DNA of 8,787 bases, from the NCBI GenBank assembly GCA_017442445.1, contig JAFRZS010000066.1:1-8787 (forward strand), written 5' to 3'. Each line of letters opens with the position of its first letter. Positions within the stretch are counted from its first letter, which is position 1. Below are positions 1 through 7,170 of this stretch, in pieces. The stretch comes from Clostridia bacterium. Its GTDB lineage: Bacteria; Bacillota; Clostridia; Oscillospirales; Acutalibacteraceae. The position numbers and the translations under genes are program-made. Under the pieces are notes generated by a model that was not told the origin of the DNA, did not search any database, and was given only the letters and a program-made list of their open reading frames with translations.

Positions 1-378
1 CAGATTGAAATAAAAGAAGAAAACTACGATAAGCTCTATACTGTTATTGATGCAATAAAATCAAAGGGTCTTGAAAAAACTGCTATTATCATTTCATTTG
101 ACCTTGAACAGTTAAAGGTAATTCATGAACTTGACAGCAGTATTGAGCTTTGGTATCTCATCGGAAAAATAACTGAAGAAAATATCCGTGAAGCTAAAGC
201 TATCGGCGACAATGTATGGCTCTCCCCCGGTTATCACGATAATAACGAAGAATCAATAAAACTTGCAGTAGATGCAAAAATCGGTCTTTCTTTCTGGACT
301 GTCAATAAAATAGAGGATGCAAGAAAGCTTTACAATATGGGTGTCAGATACATAGAAAGTGATATACTTTGTAAATAA
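1..378 (+). CDS. Glycerophosphodiester phosphodiesterase-like protein, C-terminal part
   Basis: The reading frame is open from base 1 and ends with TAA at 376-378, giving the last 125 residues; the start lies outside the window. The end of the protein reads FWTVN, then about 12 residues, then YNMGVRYIESDIL. This matches the closing strands of the GDPD TIM barrel, where a W-T-V-N strand is followed by a helix and a G-V-x-x-I-x-(S/T)-D strand. The family hydrolyses glycerophosphodiesters to glycerol 3-phosphate and an alcohol. The catalytic His and Glu residues of the barrel would lie upstream and cannot be checked, nor can any signal peptide or membrane domain. The response regulator starts only 12 bases after the stop, so cotranscription is possible. 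The family call is fairly good; substrate and location are unknown. Confidence 0.72.
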   Translation, partial: QIEIKEENYDKLYTVIDAIKSKGLEKTAIIISFDLEQLKVIHELDSSIELWYLIGKITEENIREAKAIGDNVWLSPGYHDNNEESIKLAVDAKIGLSFWTVNKIEDARKLYNMGVRYIESDILCK

Positions 379-390
379 CAGGAGTTTATT

Positions 391-1062
391 ATGACGAAAA
401 TACTTTTGGTTGAAGACGATAAAAGCATAGTAATTAATCTGACAGAATTTCTTAATTCGGAAGGTTTTGAGGTTTATAATGTTTCGGGACAGAATGATGC
501 TTTGGAAATAATAAAAACAGAAAGCTTTGATCTTGTTTTATTAGATGTATCATTATCTGACGGGAACGGATTTGTTGTCTGCCGTGCAATCAAGTCAGAT
601 TTGAATATTCCTGTTATATTCCTGACTGCCTCTGACGATGAATACAGTACCGTCACAGGCTTTGAACTTGGCGCTGATGATTATATTTCTAAACCTTTCA
701 GACCGAGAGAACTTGTCCTGAGAATTAAAAACATTTTGCGTCTGACAAACACAAAAAGCTCAGTTGTAGCTTTAGGTGATGTTACTGTTGACACAATCAA
801 AGGCACAGCAACAAAAAACGGAAAGGATTTATATTTATCCGCACTTGAATACCGTTTACTTCTTGTCTTTCTCAATAATCGCGGTATCGTACTTTCACGT
901 ACACAGTTACTTGAAGCGATATGGGATATTGCAGGTGAGTTTGTAAACGATAACACTCTGACAGTTTATATCAAAAGATTACGTGAGAAAATTGAAAAAA
1001 ATCCGCAGTCTCCGGAAATAATCACAACCGTCAGAGGACTCGGATATAAGGTTGATGAATGA
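391..1062 (+). CDS. OmpR/PhoB-family two-component response regulator
   Basis: This 223-residue protein is a DNA-binding transcription factor activated by phosphorylation. The receiver domain (about 1-117) shows the acidic pair D9/D10, phospho-acceptor D52 (in LVLLDVSL), switch residue T79 and invariant K101 before P102. The rest (about 125-221) is a winged-helix effector domain with the usual Y-R-L-L start and a C-terminal hairpin reading TTVRGLGYKV. Length is normal for the family. AGGAG at 380-384 stands 6 bases before the ATG. The stop overlaps the kinase start by ATGA, so translation is coupled and the kinase at 1059 is its expected partner. The likely target is the tandem half-site array at 2084-2121 in front of the ABC transporter genes. 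Nothing is missing or broken. The family is certain; the signal and regulon are inferred. Confidence 0.95.
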   Translation: MTKILLVEDDKSIVINLTEFLNSEGFEVYNVSGQNDALEIIKTESFDLVLLDVSLSDGNGFVVCRAIKSDLNIPVIFLTASDDEYSTVTGFELGADDYISKPFRPRELVLRIKNILRLTNTKSSVVALGDVTVDTIKGTATKNGKDLYLSALEYRLLLVFLNNRGIVLSRTQLLEAIWDIAGEFVNDNTLTVYIKRLREKIEKNPQSPEIITTVRGLGYKVDE

Positions 1063-2066
1063 TGAATTTTTTCAGAAATAAAGAAATTAAAAAATCGCTT
1101 TTTATAAATATTCTTATTGCTTTAACAGGTACAATCATTGCATCTTTACTGAAAACAGAATTTGGTATATTCACTCTTTGTCTGTCGCTTATTTTTATAT
1201 CAACACATCTTATCACAACCTACAGACGTTACAAAAAGATATATGACTTATCTGCAGATATTGATAGGATACTGCATAATGAAGATACAAATATCTCCCT
1301 TGATAAATATGCAGAGGGTGAGCTGGGTGTTCTGCAGAGTGAAATTCATAAGATGACTCTGCATCTGAAAGAACAAAGACAACTGTTGCAGAATGATAAA
1401 ATATATCTTGCTGATTCAATAGCTGATATTTCACATCAGATAAGAACTCCGCTTACATCAATAAATCTGCTCGTTCACTTGTTATCTGAAAACGACATAT
1501 CTGAAGAAAAAAGATTAAACCTCAATCGTGAGTTACTTGATTTACTTTCACGAATTGACTGGCTTATCACGACACTTCTGAAAATTTCAAAGCTTGATGC
1601 AGGTACTGTTGAATTTACGAATGAGAGAATAAGCTTGTCAACACTTATCAACAAATCCGTATCTCCCCTGCTGATTCCTGTTGAACTGAGAAATCAGACT
1701 CTTGAAATTAAAGCTGACGGTGAATTTTTCGGAGATGTTTTGTGGACTCAAGAGGCTATAGTCAACATAGTTAAAAACTGTATGGAGCATACAGATGACC
1801 ACGGAAAAATCAGAATTTGTGCAAACGAGAATACACTTTATTCTGAGATTATAATTTCAGATAACGGGAAAGGTATAAGTCAGAAAGATTTACCCCACAT
1901 TTTTGAGCGATTCTATAAAGGTGAAAACTCTGACGATAAATCATTCGGCGTAGGTCTTGCATTATCAAGAATGATTATCACGAAGCAAAACGGTACTATC
2001 AAAGCAGAAAACAACTCTGACGGCGGTGCAAGTTTTATAATAAGATTTTACAAAGGAACCATTTAA
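1059..2066 (+). CDS. HAMP-less sensor histidine kinase with a very short extracellular loop
   Basis: This 335-residue membrane kinase should phosphorylate the upstream regulator. Two hydrophobic segments (about 14-31 and 36-54) are separated by only a few residues (KTEF), so there is almost no extracellular sensor domain. No clear HAMP domain follows; residues 56-118 look like a helical linker. The dimerisation box ISHQIRTPLTSI has phospho-acceptor H126. The ATPase domain shows N box N236/N240, G1 box DNGKGI (268-273), an F-box region FERFYKG and G2 box GVGLAL (297-302). This layout fits intramembrane-sensing kinases, which often read the state of a partner ABC transporter; the ATPase and FtsX permease follow directly. 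ATG at 1059 overlaps the regulator stop, and a second ATG at 1062 is also possible. The last codons and stop form a hairpin (2052-2079). Family certain; signal inferred. Confidence 0.94.
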   Translation: MMNFFRNKEIKKSLFINILIALTGTIIASLLKTEFGIFTLCLSLIFISTHLITTYRRYKKIYDLSADIDRILHNEDTNISLDKYAEGELGVLQSEIHKMTLHLKEQRQLLQNDKIYLADSIADISHQIRTPLTSINLLVHLLSENDISEEKRLNLNRELLDLLSRIDWLITTLLKISKLDAGTVEFTNERISLSTLINKSVSPLLIPVELRNQTLEIKADGEFFGDVLWTQEAIVNIVKNCMEHTDDHGKIRICANENTLYSEIIISDNGKGISQKDLPHIFERFYKGENSDDKSFGVGLALSRMIITKQNGTIKAENNSDGGASFIIRFYKGTI

Positions 2067-2079
2067 CAATGGTTCCTTT
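2052..2079 (+). terminator. Hairpin enclosing the kinase stop codon; probable weak or partial terminator
   Basis: A perfect 12-bp stem pairs 2052-2063 (AAAGGAACCATT) with 2068-2079 (AATGGTTCCTTT) around the loop TAAC. The kinase stop TAA (2064-2066) lies in the loop, so the left arm is coding sequence. Only four T residues (2077-2080) close the stem, partly within it, and AAAG follows. Termination is therefore probably incomplete, which would let some transcripts continue into the transporter genes while most transporter mRNA starts at the next promoter. Confidence 0.55.
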
Positions 2080-2083
2080 TAAA

Positions 2084-2121
2084 GTGACATTTTTGTTATT
2101 AAAAAGTCACCGTAATGTAAC
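2084..2121 (+). promoter_or_regulatory. Candidate response-regulator binding array: four half-sites at 11-bp period
   Basis: GTGAC (2084), GTTAT (2095), GTCAC (2106) and GTAAC (2117) start exactly 11 bp apart, giving four GTNAY half-sites on one face of the helix. The same bases can be read as two tandem inverted sites 22 bp apart: TGACA-N4-TGTTA (2085-2098) and TCACC-N4-TGTAA (2107-2120). These are close to the TNACA-N4-TGTAA form that I recall for BceR-type regulators. The array ends 10 bases before a TATAAT box and covers the -35 position, which has no good hexamer. That arrangement is typical of activation by OmpR/PhoB-family proteins. The obvious binder is the regulator at 391-1062. Binding is inferred; the spacing is seen directly. 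Confidence 0.65.
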
Positions 2122-2131
2122 ATTGTTTTAT

Positions 2132-2137
2132 TATAAT
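2132..2137 (+). promoter_or_regulatory. -10 element of the transporter promoter
   Basis: A perfect TATAAT stands 30 bases before the ATPase start. At 17-bp spacing the -35 position (2109-2114, ACCGTA) does not resemble TTGACA, so the promoter should depend on the activator sites that overlap it. Expected transcription start is near 2144, giving a leader of about 24 bases with AAGGAG at 2155-2160. Confidence 0.6.
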
Positions 2138-2167
2138 ATACTCACAAACAAAAAAAGGAGAAAAGCT

Positions 2168-2851
2168 ATGGAAATTTTGAATGTTAAAAACCTTTGCAAA
2201 ACTTACGGCAAGGGTGAAAATCAGGTTAAAGCTTTGGACGATGTTTCCTTTTCCGTCAAGCGCGGTGAGTTTATTGCAATTATAGGTCCGTCGGGTTCGG
2301 GCAAATCAACACTTCTGCATATTTTAGGCGGTGTTGATAAACCCACAAGCGGTACAGTTTACATGGACGGTTCTGATGTTTACAGGCAAAACGATGAACA
2401 ACTTGCGATATTCCGCAGACGACAGGTTGGTCTTATCTATCAGTTTTATAACCTTATTCCTGTTTTAAATGTTACGGAAAATATTACCTTACCCGTTTTA
2501 ATGGACGGACAGAAGGTAAACACCGAAAGACTTGAAAACCTTATTAAAACTCTGAAATTAAACGGCAGAGAAAATCATCTTCCGAATCAGTTATCAGGCG
2601 GTCAGCAACAGAGAGTTTCTATCGGCAGAGCACTTATGAACTCGCCTTCAGTTGTTTTAGCCGACGAACCAACAGGTAATCTTGATTCAAAAAACAGCCA
2701 GGAAATAATTGACCTTTTAAAATACTACAACAAAGAATATAACCAGACCTTAATTATCATTACCCATGATGAGAATATTGCCTTACAAGCAGACAGAATT
2801 ATCTCCATTGAGGACGGCAAAATCACCCGCGACGAGGTGATACGCAAATGA
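2168..2851 (+). CDS. MacB/LolD-type ABC transporter ATPase
   Basis: This 227-residue ATPase powers the FtsX-type permease that follows. It shows Walker A GPSGSGKST (40-48), a Q-loop in GLIYQFYNLIP, signature LSGGQ (142-146) followed by QQRVSIGRAL, Walker B VVLADE (162-167) with the PTGNLD D-loop, and switch H200 in IITHDE. The LIYQFYNL and DEPTGNLDSKN wording is typical of the subfamily that works with MacB/FtsX permeases in mechanotransmission or peptide antibiotic resistance rather than simple import. ATG at 2168 is chosen because AAGGAG (2155-2160) lies 7 bases upstream and homology begins at MEILNVKNL. The frame is open back to an ATG at 2069, but that stretch holds the hairpin, the operator array and the promoter. 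The stop overlaps the permease start by ATGA. Length and motifs are complete. Confidence 0.94.
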   Translation: MEILNVKNLCKTYGKGENQVKALDDVSFSVKRGEFIAIIGPSGSGKSTLLHILGGVDKPTSGTVYMDGSDVYRQNDEQLAIFRRRQVGLIYQFYNLIPVLNVTENITLPVLMDGQKVNTERLENLIKTLKLNGRENHLPNQLSGGQQQRVSIGRALMNSPSVVLADEPTGNLDSKNSQEIIDLLKYYNKEYNQTLIIITHDENIALQADRIISIEDGKITRDEVIRK

Positions 2852-5541
2852 ATATTTTTAACAGATTTACGCTCAAATCTTTAAAGAAAAATAAAACACG
2901 TACTATTGTAACGATAGTCGGTATTATTCTTTCAACCGCTATGATTTGCGCTGTCACAACTTTTGCAAGTAGTATTCAGAATTATCTGCTCAATAGTGCA
3001 ATTTACACTTACGGCGATTGGTACGGAAGTAAAGTTGATACCGATTTTTCAGCTGTTGAAAAAATTTCGGAATCAAAAGATATAAAATCATATACCTATA
3101 TGCAACAATTAGGCTATGCAAAAGCTGAAGGTTCAAAAAATGATTATAAGCCTTATTTATATATCCTCGGTGCAGGTAATAATGCAGAAGACCTGTTGCC
3201 TATCCACATTGTTTCGGGTACATTCCCTGTTTACCTCAATGAAATTCTGCTTCCTGACCACCTTGCTTCAAACGGCGGTATTCATTACAAAATCGGTGAT
3301 AAAATAAAACTTGATATCGGTGAACGCACAATCGGAGAAGATGTTTTCGGACAAGATATACCTTTAAACGCGTATGAAACAGAAGACGAAAAAGTTATTA
3401 ACGAAGAAATCCTGAAGGTGAATTATACACGCGAATTTATAGTGTCAGGTTTTTACGAAAGACCGGGTTTTGAAAATCACACAGCACCGGGATATACAGC
3501 TATTACAATCGCTGAAAAAACTCCGCCTTCAGATGCTTTGTTTGATATTTATTTCAAAACTTATGCACCAGCCAAGATCCACGATTTTATGGAAACCAAC
3601 AATATAAACGGTAATATAAATATTGATTACCTCAGATTTTTGGGTACATCAGGTATTGCGAATCTTGATGAAATGGTAATAAGTCTTGCTATTATAATAA
3701 TGGCACTTATTATATTCGGCTCAGTTGCTTTGATTTATAATGCTTTTTCAATTTCTGTTTCAGAGAGAACAAAGCAATTCGGACTTTTATCCTCTGTCGG
3801 TGCCACTAAAAAACAACTGAGAAAAACTGTATTATTTGAAGCATTGGCTGTAAGCTTTATCGGTATTCCCATCGGCATTCTGAGCGGTATAGGCGGTATC
3901 GGTGTTACACTTTATTTTGTCGGAAATAAATTCCGCGACCTGTTAGACTCCTCTCCTGCTGATTTAAGAGTAAGTGTTTCACTTATTTCAGTTATAATTG
4001 CAGTTGCAATCGCTCTTGTGACAGTTTTGATATCAGCATGGATTCCTTCAAAAAGAGCTACCTCAATTACAGCAGTCGAAGCTATCAGACAGAATAAAGA
4101 TATAAAATCAAAATCCGTTAAAACTTCACCGATATTATACAAATTATTCGGTCTACCGGGTGTTCTTGCACACAAGCACTACAAACGCAGTAAAAAGAAA
4201 TACAGGGCCACTGTTCTGAGTTTGTTTATGAGTATTGTGCTTTTTATTTCCGCATCAGCTTTCACAAATACTCTGATAAAAGCATCATCAATAGGACTTG
4301 AACCTAAAAAACATGACCTCAGTTACAACTGCTATAATGAAAATATGGAAAATACCTCTCCGAAGCTTCTTCTGGAAAAATTTAAAAGTTGCACATCTGT
4401 TACAGATGCAATATATTTCACTTCAAGAGGCAACTACTCCGATATTGATAAAAAATATCTGAGCGATTTTGCTGTTGCAAATCTTTCAAGAATTGAAATT
4501 CAGAATAACGAAAATCCTCAGATGGCAAATTTGAATACAGTGTTTTTATTCGTAAATGATTCTGAATTTAAAAGAATACTGAAAGAAAAGAAGCTTGACG
4601 AAAACACTTTTATAAACACGTTCAGACCGTTGGGAATTGCGATAGACGGACGCCCCTTCTTTGACTACGATAATCAAAAATATATTGATATGGAACTTTT
4701 AAAAGCGGATTCATTTTCCTTTTCTGCAGAAATCGCAAAGGATATTGAAGGTTACTATTATCACGGATTTATAGAGGATAAAAGCGGAAACATTGTGCAT
4801 CAGTATTACAACAGCGAAACTGACCACAACCTTTATGTTCCCTATGACGAGGGTATTGATAATCTCACTTTCTATATAGGCTCTGTTACAGATAATGTTC
4901 CGTTTTATGTACCGAGTGCGGGAACCGAGTTGATAATACTCTATCCCGAAAGTGTGCGAAAAACTGTTTTACCGAGCCTTTCGGAGAACGAATTGCAGTA
5001 CAATTATTACTTCAAATCCGACAACCACGAAACAAGTTACAAAGCAATAAAACAAGTGCTTGTAGATAATGAGCTCGAAACAGTTTTCCTTAACAACTAT
5101 GCCGCAAACGCTGAGCAGGAAAGGAATATTGTAACTATTATTAAGGTATTTGCATACGGCTTTATTGTTCTTATTTCTCTTATTGCCGCCGCTAATGTGT
5201 TCAACACAATTTCTACGAATATCAGTCTGCGCCGTCGTGAATTTGCGATGCTGAAATCTGTCGGAATGAGCAAAAAAGGCTTTAACAGAATGATGAATTT
5301 TGAATGTCTGTTGTACGGCGCAAAAGCATTGCTTTACGGAATCCCTGTTTCAATCGGTATATCGCTTCTTATATGGGTTGCTCTCCAAAACGGACTTGAA
5401 ACAGGCTTCACTCTTCCCTGGTCAGCTATCGGAATTTCTTTTTTAAGCGTCTTCGCAGTAGTCTTTATATCAATGCTTTATTCAATGAGCAAGATAAAAA
5501 AAGAAAACCCCATAGATGCATTGAAAAATGAAAACTTCTAA
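2848..5541 (+). CDS. FtsX/MacB-type ABC transporter permease with two large extracellular domains
   Basis: This 897-residue membrane protein is the partner of the ATPase that it overlaps by 4 bases. Visible hydrophobic segments lie near 19-41, 277-301, 332-358, 376-398, 455-475, 762-785, 820-846 and 858-880. They form two halves, each with one helix, a large outer domain (about 42-276 and 476-761) and three helices. Each half carries an FtsX-type core: SVSERTKQFGLLSSVGATKK after helix 2 and SLRRREFAMLKSVGMSKK after helix 6. This duplicated 4+4 plan differs from BceB, which as I recall has ten helices and one large loop. The family moves lipoproteins or peptides or couples ATP hydrolysis to the outside. 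Linkage to a loop-less kinase suggests a role in sensing or removing an envelope-active peptide. The substrate is unknown. The frame is intact. Confidence 0.9.
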   Translation: MNIFNRFTLKSLKKNKTRTIVTIVGIILSTAMICAVTTFASSIQNYLLNSAIYTYGDWYGSKVDTDFSAVEKISESKDIKSYTYMQQLGYAKAEGSKNDYKPYLYILGAGNNAEDLLPIHIVSGTFPVYLNEILLPDHLASNGGIHYKIGDKIKLDIGERTIGEDVFGQDIPLNAYETEDEKVINEEILKVNYTREFIVSGFYERPGFENHTAPGYTAITIAEKTPPSDALFDIYFKTYAPAKIHDFMETNNINGNINIDYLRFLGTSGIANLDEMVISLAIIIMALIIFGSVALIYNAFSISVSERTKQFGLLSSVGATKKQLRKTVLFEALAVSFIGIPIGILSGIGGIGVTLYFVGNKFRDLLDSSPADLRVSVSLISVIIAVAIALVTVLISAWIPSKRATSITAVEAIRQNKDIKSKSVKTSPILYKLFGLPGVLAHKHYKRSKKKYRATVLSLFMSIVLFISASAFTNTLIKASSIGLEPKKHDLSYNCYNENMENTSPKLLLEKFKSCTSVTDAIYFTSRGNYSDIDKKYLSDFAVANLSRIEIQNNENPQMANLNTVFLFVNDSEFKRILKEKKLDENTFINTFRPLGIAIDGRPFFDYDNQKYIDMELLKADSFSFSAEIAKDIEGYYYHGFIEDKSGNIVHQYYNSETDHNLYVPYDEGIDNLTFYIGSVTDNVPFYVPSAGTELIILYPESVRKTVLPSLSENELQYNYYFKSDNHETSYKAIKQVLVDNELETVFLNNYAANAEQERNIVTIIKVFAYGFIVLISLIAAANVFNTISTNISLRRREFAMLKSVGMSKKGFNRMMNFECLLYGAKALLYGIPVSIGISLLIWVALQNGLETGFTLPWSAIGISFLSVFAVVFISMLYSMSKIKKENPIDALKNENF

Positions 5542-5573
5542 AAACCTCGGACTGTTTAGCAGTCCGAGGTTTT
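5541..5573 (+). terminator. Intrinsic terminator of the two-component/transporter module
   Basis: A 13-bp stem pairs 5541-5553 with 5561-5573; an extra G5554-C5560 pair leaves the loop TTTAG. The core is CCTCGGACTG against CAGTCCGAGG, flanked by A4 and T4. It begins at the last base of the permease stop codon. The A4 arm could make it work weakly in both directions. Its core is almost the same as that of the terminator at 7133-7165. Confidence 0.85.
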
Positions 5574-5580
5574 AAAATTA

Positions 5581-5610
5581 ACCGAATAGTTTTAAAAAAC
5601 TACCGAATAG
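5581..5610 (+). promoter_or_regulatory. Candidate operator: direct repeats flanking a palindrome
   Basis: ACCGAATAG occurs at 5581-5589 and again at 5602-5610, 21 bp (two helical turns) apart. The space between holds TAGTTTTAAAAAACTA (5587-5602), an inverted repeat with a 2-bp centre. The block ends about 34 bases before the -10 box of the ABC-2 exporter promoter, at roughly -75 to -46, a position suited to an activator. No regulator gene lies next to this operon, so the binder is unknown. Function is inferred from the repeats and their position. Confidence 0.45.
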
Positions 5611-5620
5611 ATAAACAAGC

Positions 5621-5649
5621 ATTATTTTTTATAAGAAAAATGTTATAAT
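5621..5649 (+). promoter_or_regulatory. Extended -10 promoter of the ABC-2 exporter operon
   Basis: TGTTATAAT (5641-5649) is a perfect TGnTATAAT extended -10. The -35 position at 17-bp spacing (5621-5626, ATTATT) is poor, which extended -10 promoters tolerate. Transcription should start near 5656, leaving a leader of about 25 bases that contains GGAGG at 5670-5674, 6 bases before the ATG. Confidence 0.7.
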
Positions 5650-5680
5650 CCGACTTGTAATAAGAAATCGGAGGATTATT

Positions 5681-6409
5681 ATGTACGCAATAAAAACAGT
5701 TGAGCTTACTAAAAAATATAAAGATCTGACCGCTGTTGACAAATTAAATCTGCAAGTCAAAAAAGGTGAGCTTTTTTCTTTGCTCGGTGTTAACGGCGCA
5801 GGAAAAACTACCGTCATCAAAATGCTCTCAGGACTTATAAAATCAACAAGCGGTGACGCATTTATTGAAGGAAACAGTATTCTGCAAAATGCAAAAGCCA
5901 TAAAAAATATTATAGGATTATCTCCTCAGGAAACTGCGATTGCTCCAAACTTATCCGTTAAAGAAAACCTTGAACTTTTCTGTGGTGTTTACGGTTTTTC
6001 AAAAGAAAAAAGCAAAGCAAAAATAAAAGAGCTTTCCGAACAATTCAAACTGCATGATATTATGTCAAAAAAGACCGCAAAATTATCGGGCGGTTGGCAA
6101 CGCAGATTAAGTATCGCTATAGCTTTGATTGGAGAGCCTTCTGTTTTATTCCTTGATGAACCCACCTTGGGACTTGATGTTATCGCCAGAAGCGAATTGT
6201 GGGATATAATCAATTCTCTTAAAGGTCGGGTAACAGTCATTTTAACAACGCATTATATGGAAGAAGCTCAGGCTTTGTCAGATCGCATCGGGATTATGAA
6301 AGACGGAAAGCTTTTAATTACAGGAAGCCCTGATGAACTTATGAAAATGACTTCTGCTGACACGATTGAAAAAGCTTTTATCTCAATTGTAAAGGAGGAC
6401 AGAATATGA
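5681..6409 (+). CDS. ABC-2 type transporter ATPase (DrrA/CcmA-like)
   Basis: This 242-residue ATPase should drive the small permease encoded next. Walker A is GVNGAGKTT (36-44), the Q-loop is in LSPQETAIAPNLSVKENL, the signature is LSGGW (135-139) followed by QRRLSIAIAL, Walker B is VLFLDE (155-160) with PTLGLD, and the switch histidine is H191 in LTTHYMEEA. The THYMEEA and LGLDVIARSELWD wording is typical of ATPases of ABC-2 exporters (drug, antibiotic or polysaccharide efflux). It lacks the long C-terminal domain of some DrrA proteins, so it is a minimal form. GGAGG at 5670-5674 supports the start. The stop overlaps the permease ATG by ATGA. It is separated from the upstream module by a strong terminator and has its own promoter, so it is an independent operon. 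The substrate is unknown. Confidence 0.93.
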   Translation: MYAIKTVELTKKYKDLTAVDKLNLQVKKGELFSLLGVNGAGKTTVIKMLSGLIKSTSGDAFIEGNSILQNAKAIKNIIGLSPQETAIAPNLSVKENLELFCGVYGFSKEKSKAKIKELSEQFKLHDIMSKKTAKLSGGWQRRLSIAIALIGEPSVLFLDEPTLGLDVIARSELWDIINSLKGRVTVILTTHYMEEAQALSDRIGIMKDGKLLITGSPDELMKMTSADTIEKAFISIVKEDRI

Positions 6410-7134
6410 AAACATTTACTTTTGCAGACAGATGTTCAAAAGAAATTTTACGCGATCCGCTGACTTTAATATTCGGCTTAGGATTTCCTGTAATATTACT
6501 GTTGCTTCTTAGCGCTATACAGGCAAATATCCCCGTAAAGCTCTTTGAAATTGAAAGATTGACTCCGGGAATTACAGTTTTCGGACTCTCGTTTATGACG
6601 CTTTTTTCTGCAACTTTAATTGCAAAGGACAGAGAAAGCTCGTTTCTTCAAAGATTATACACAACGCCCCTCAGACCAATTGATTTCATTCTCGGATACA
6701 TCTTACCTATTATCCCGATTGCAACAACACAGACAGTTGTATGTTATCTTATCGGCTTTTTGCTCGGTCTGACAGTTACCATGAATATTTTATATGCAAT
6801 ACTTATGATAATTCCTGTTTCCGTTTTTTATATCTCACTCGGGCTCTTGTGTGGAAGTATTATGAACACAAAACAGGTGGGAGGTATCTGCGGTGCGCTT
6901 TTAACAAATTTGTCGGCATTTCTGTCGGGCGTCTGGTTTGACCTTGAATTAGTCGGCAATACATTCAGAAAAATCGCAAATGTATTGCCTTTCGTTCATG
7001 CAGTTGAACTTGAAAGAGCTGTAATAAACGGAAGCTTCAGCGAAATTCTTCCCCACCTCTGTGTAGTTCTTATATATGCAATAATTACAACAATAGGTGC
7101 AATATTGCTGTTTTTGAGGCAGATGCGGAAATAA
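6406..7134 (+). CDS. ABC-2 type transporter permease
   Basis: This 242-residue membrane protein has about six hydrophobic segments (near 18-41, 57-77, 97-122, 128-152, 157-178 and 217-238). After the second comes IAKDRESSFLQRLYTTPLRPIDFILGY, the cytoplasmic coupling helix pattern of ABC-2 permeases (E-x-x-x-x-x-R-L-x-x-x-P-x-x-x-x-x-x-x-G). The stretch ALLTNLSAFLSGVWFDLELV followed by LPFVHAVELERAV matches the family's re-entrant SG-x-x-x-x and P-x-x-x-x region. The start overlaps the ATPase stop, with AAGGAGG (6392-6398) 7 bases upstream. Together the two proteins make an exporter, probably a dimer of each. The size is typical of small DrrB-like permeases. Substrate not predictable; drug or toxic metabolite export is a family-level guess. 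Confidence 0.88.
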   Translation: MKTFTFADRCSKEILRDPLTLIFGLGFPVILLLLLSAIQANIPVKLFEIERLTPGITVFGLSFMTLFSATLIAKDRESSFLQRLYTTPLRPIDFILGYILPIIPIATTQTVVCYLIGFLLGLTVTMNILYAILMIIPVSVFYISLGLLCGSIMNTKQVGGICGALLTNLSAFLSGVWFDLELVGNTFRKIANVLPFVHAVELERAVINGSFSEILPHLCVVLIYAIITTIGAILLFLRQMRK

Positions 7135-7165
7135 AAATTCGGACTGTTTTGCAGTCCGAGTTTTT
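7133..7165. terminator. Bidirectional terminator between convergent genes
   Basis: A 14-bp stem with one G-T pair joins 7133-7146 and 7152-7165 around the loop TTTTG, followed by a T-rich run (7161-7180). The A5 run on the other arm gives a T5 tail on the minus strand, so it can also stop the XRE gene that ends at 7171. The 22 bases at 7139-7160 match 5547-5568 at 21 positions. Confidence 0.85.
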
Positions 7166-7170
7166 ATTTC

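Noticed and set aside
2069..2167. Upstream extension of the MacB-type ATPase to an ATG at 2069
   Set aside because: The extra 33 residues would be encoded by the hairpin arm, operator array and promoter. The start at 2168 has AAGGAG at proper spacing and matches the usual N-terminus of the family.
3912..4175. 87-codon open frame antisense to the FtsX permease
   Set aside because: It lies wholly inside a well supported gene, with no motif and no sign of independent expression. The same holds for other frames antisense to the regulator, ATPases and pnp.
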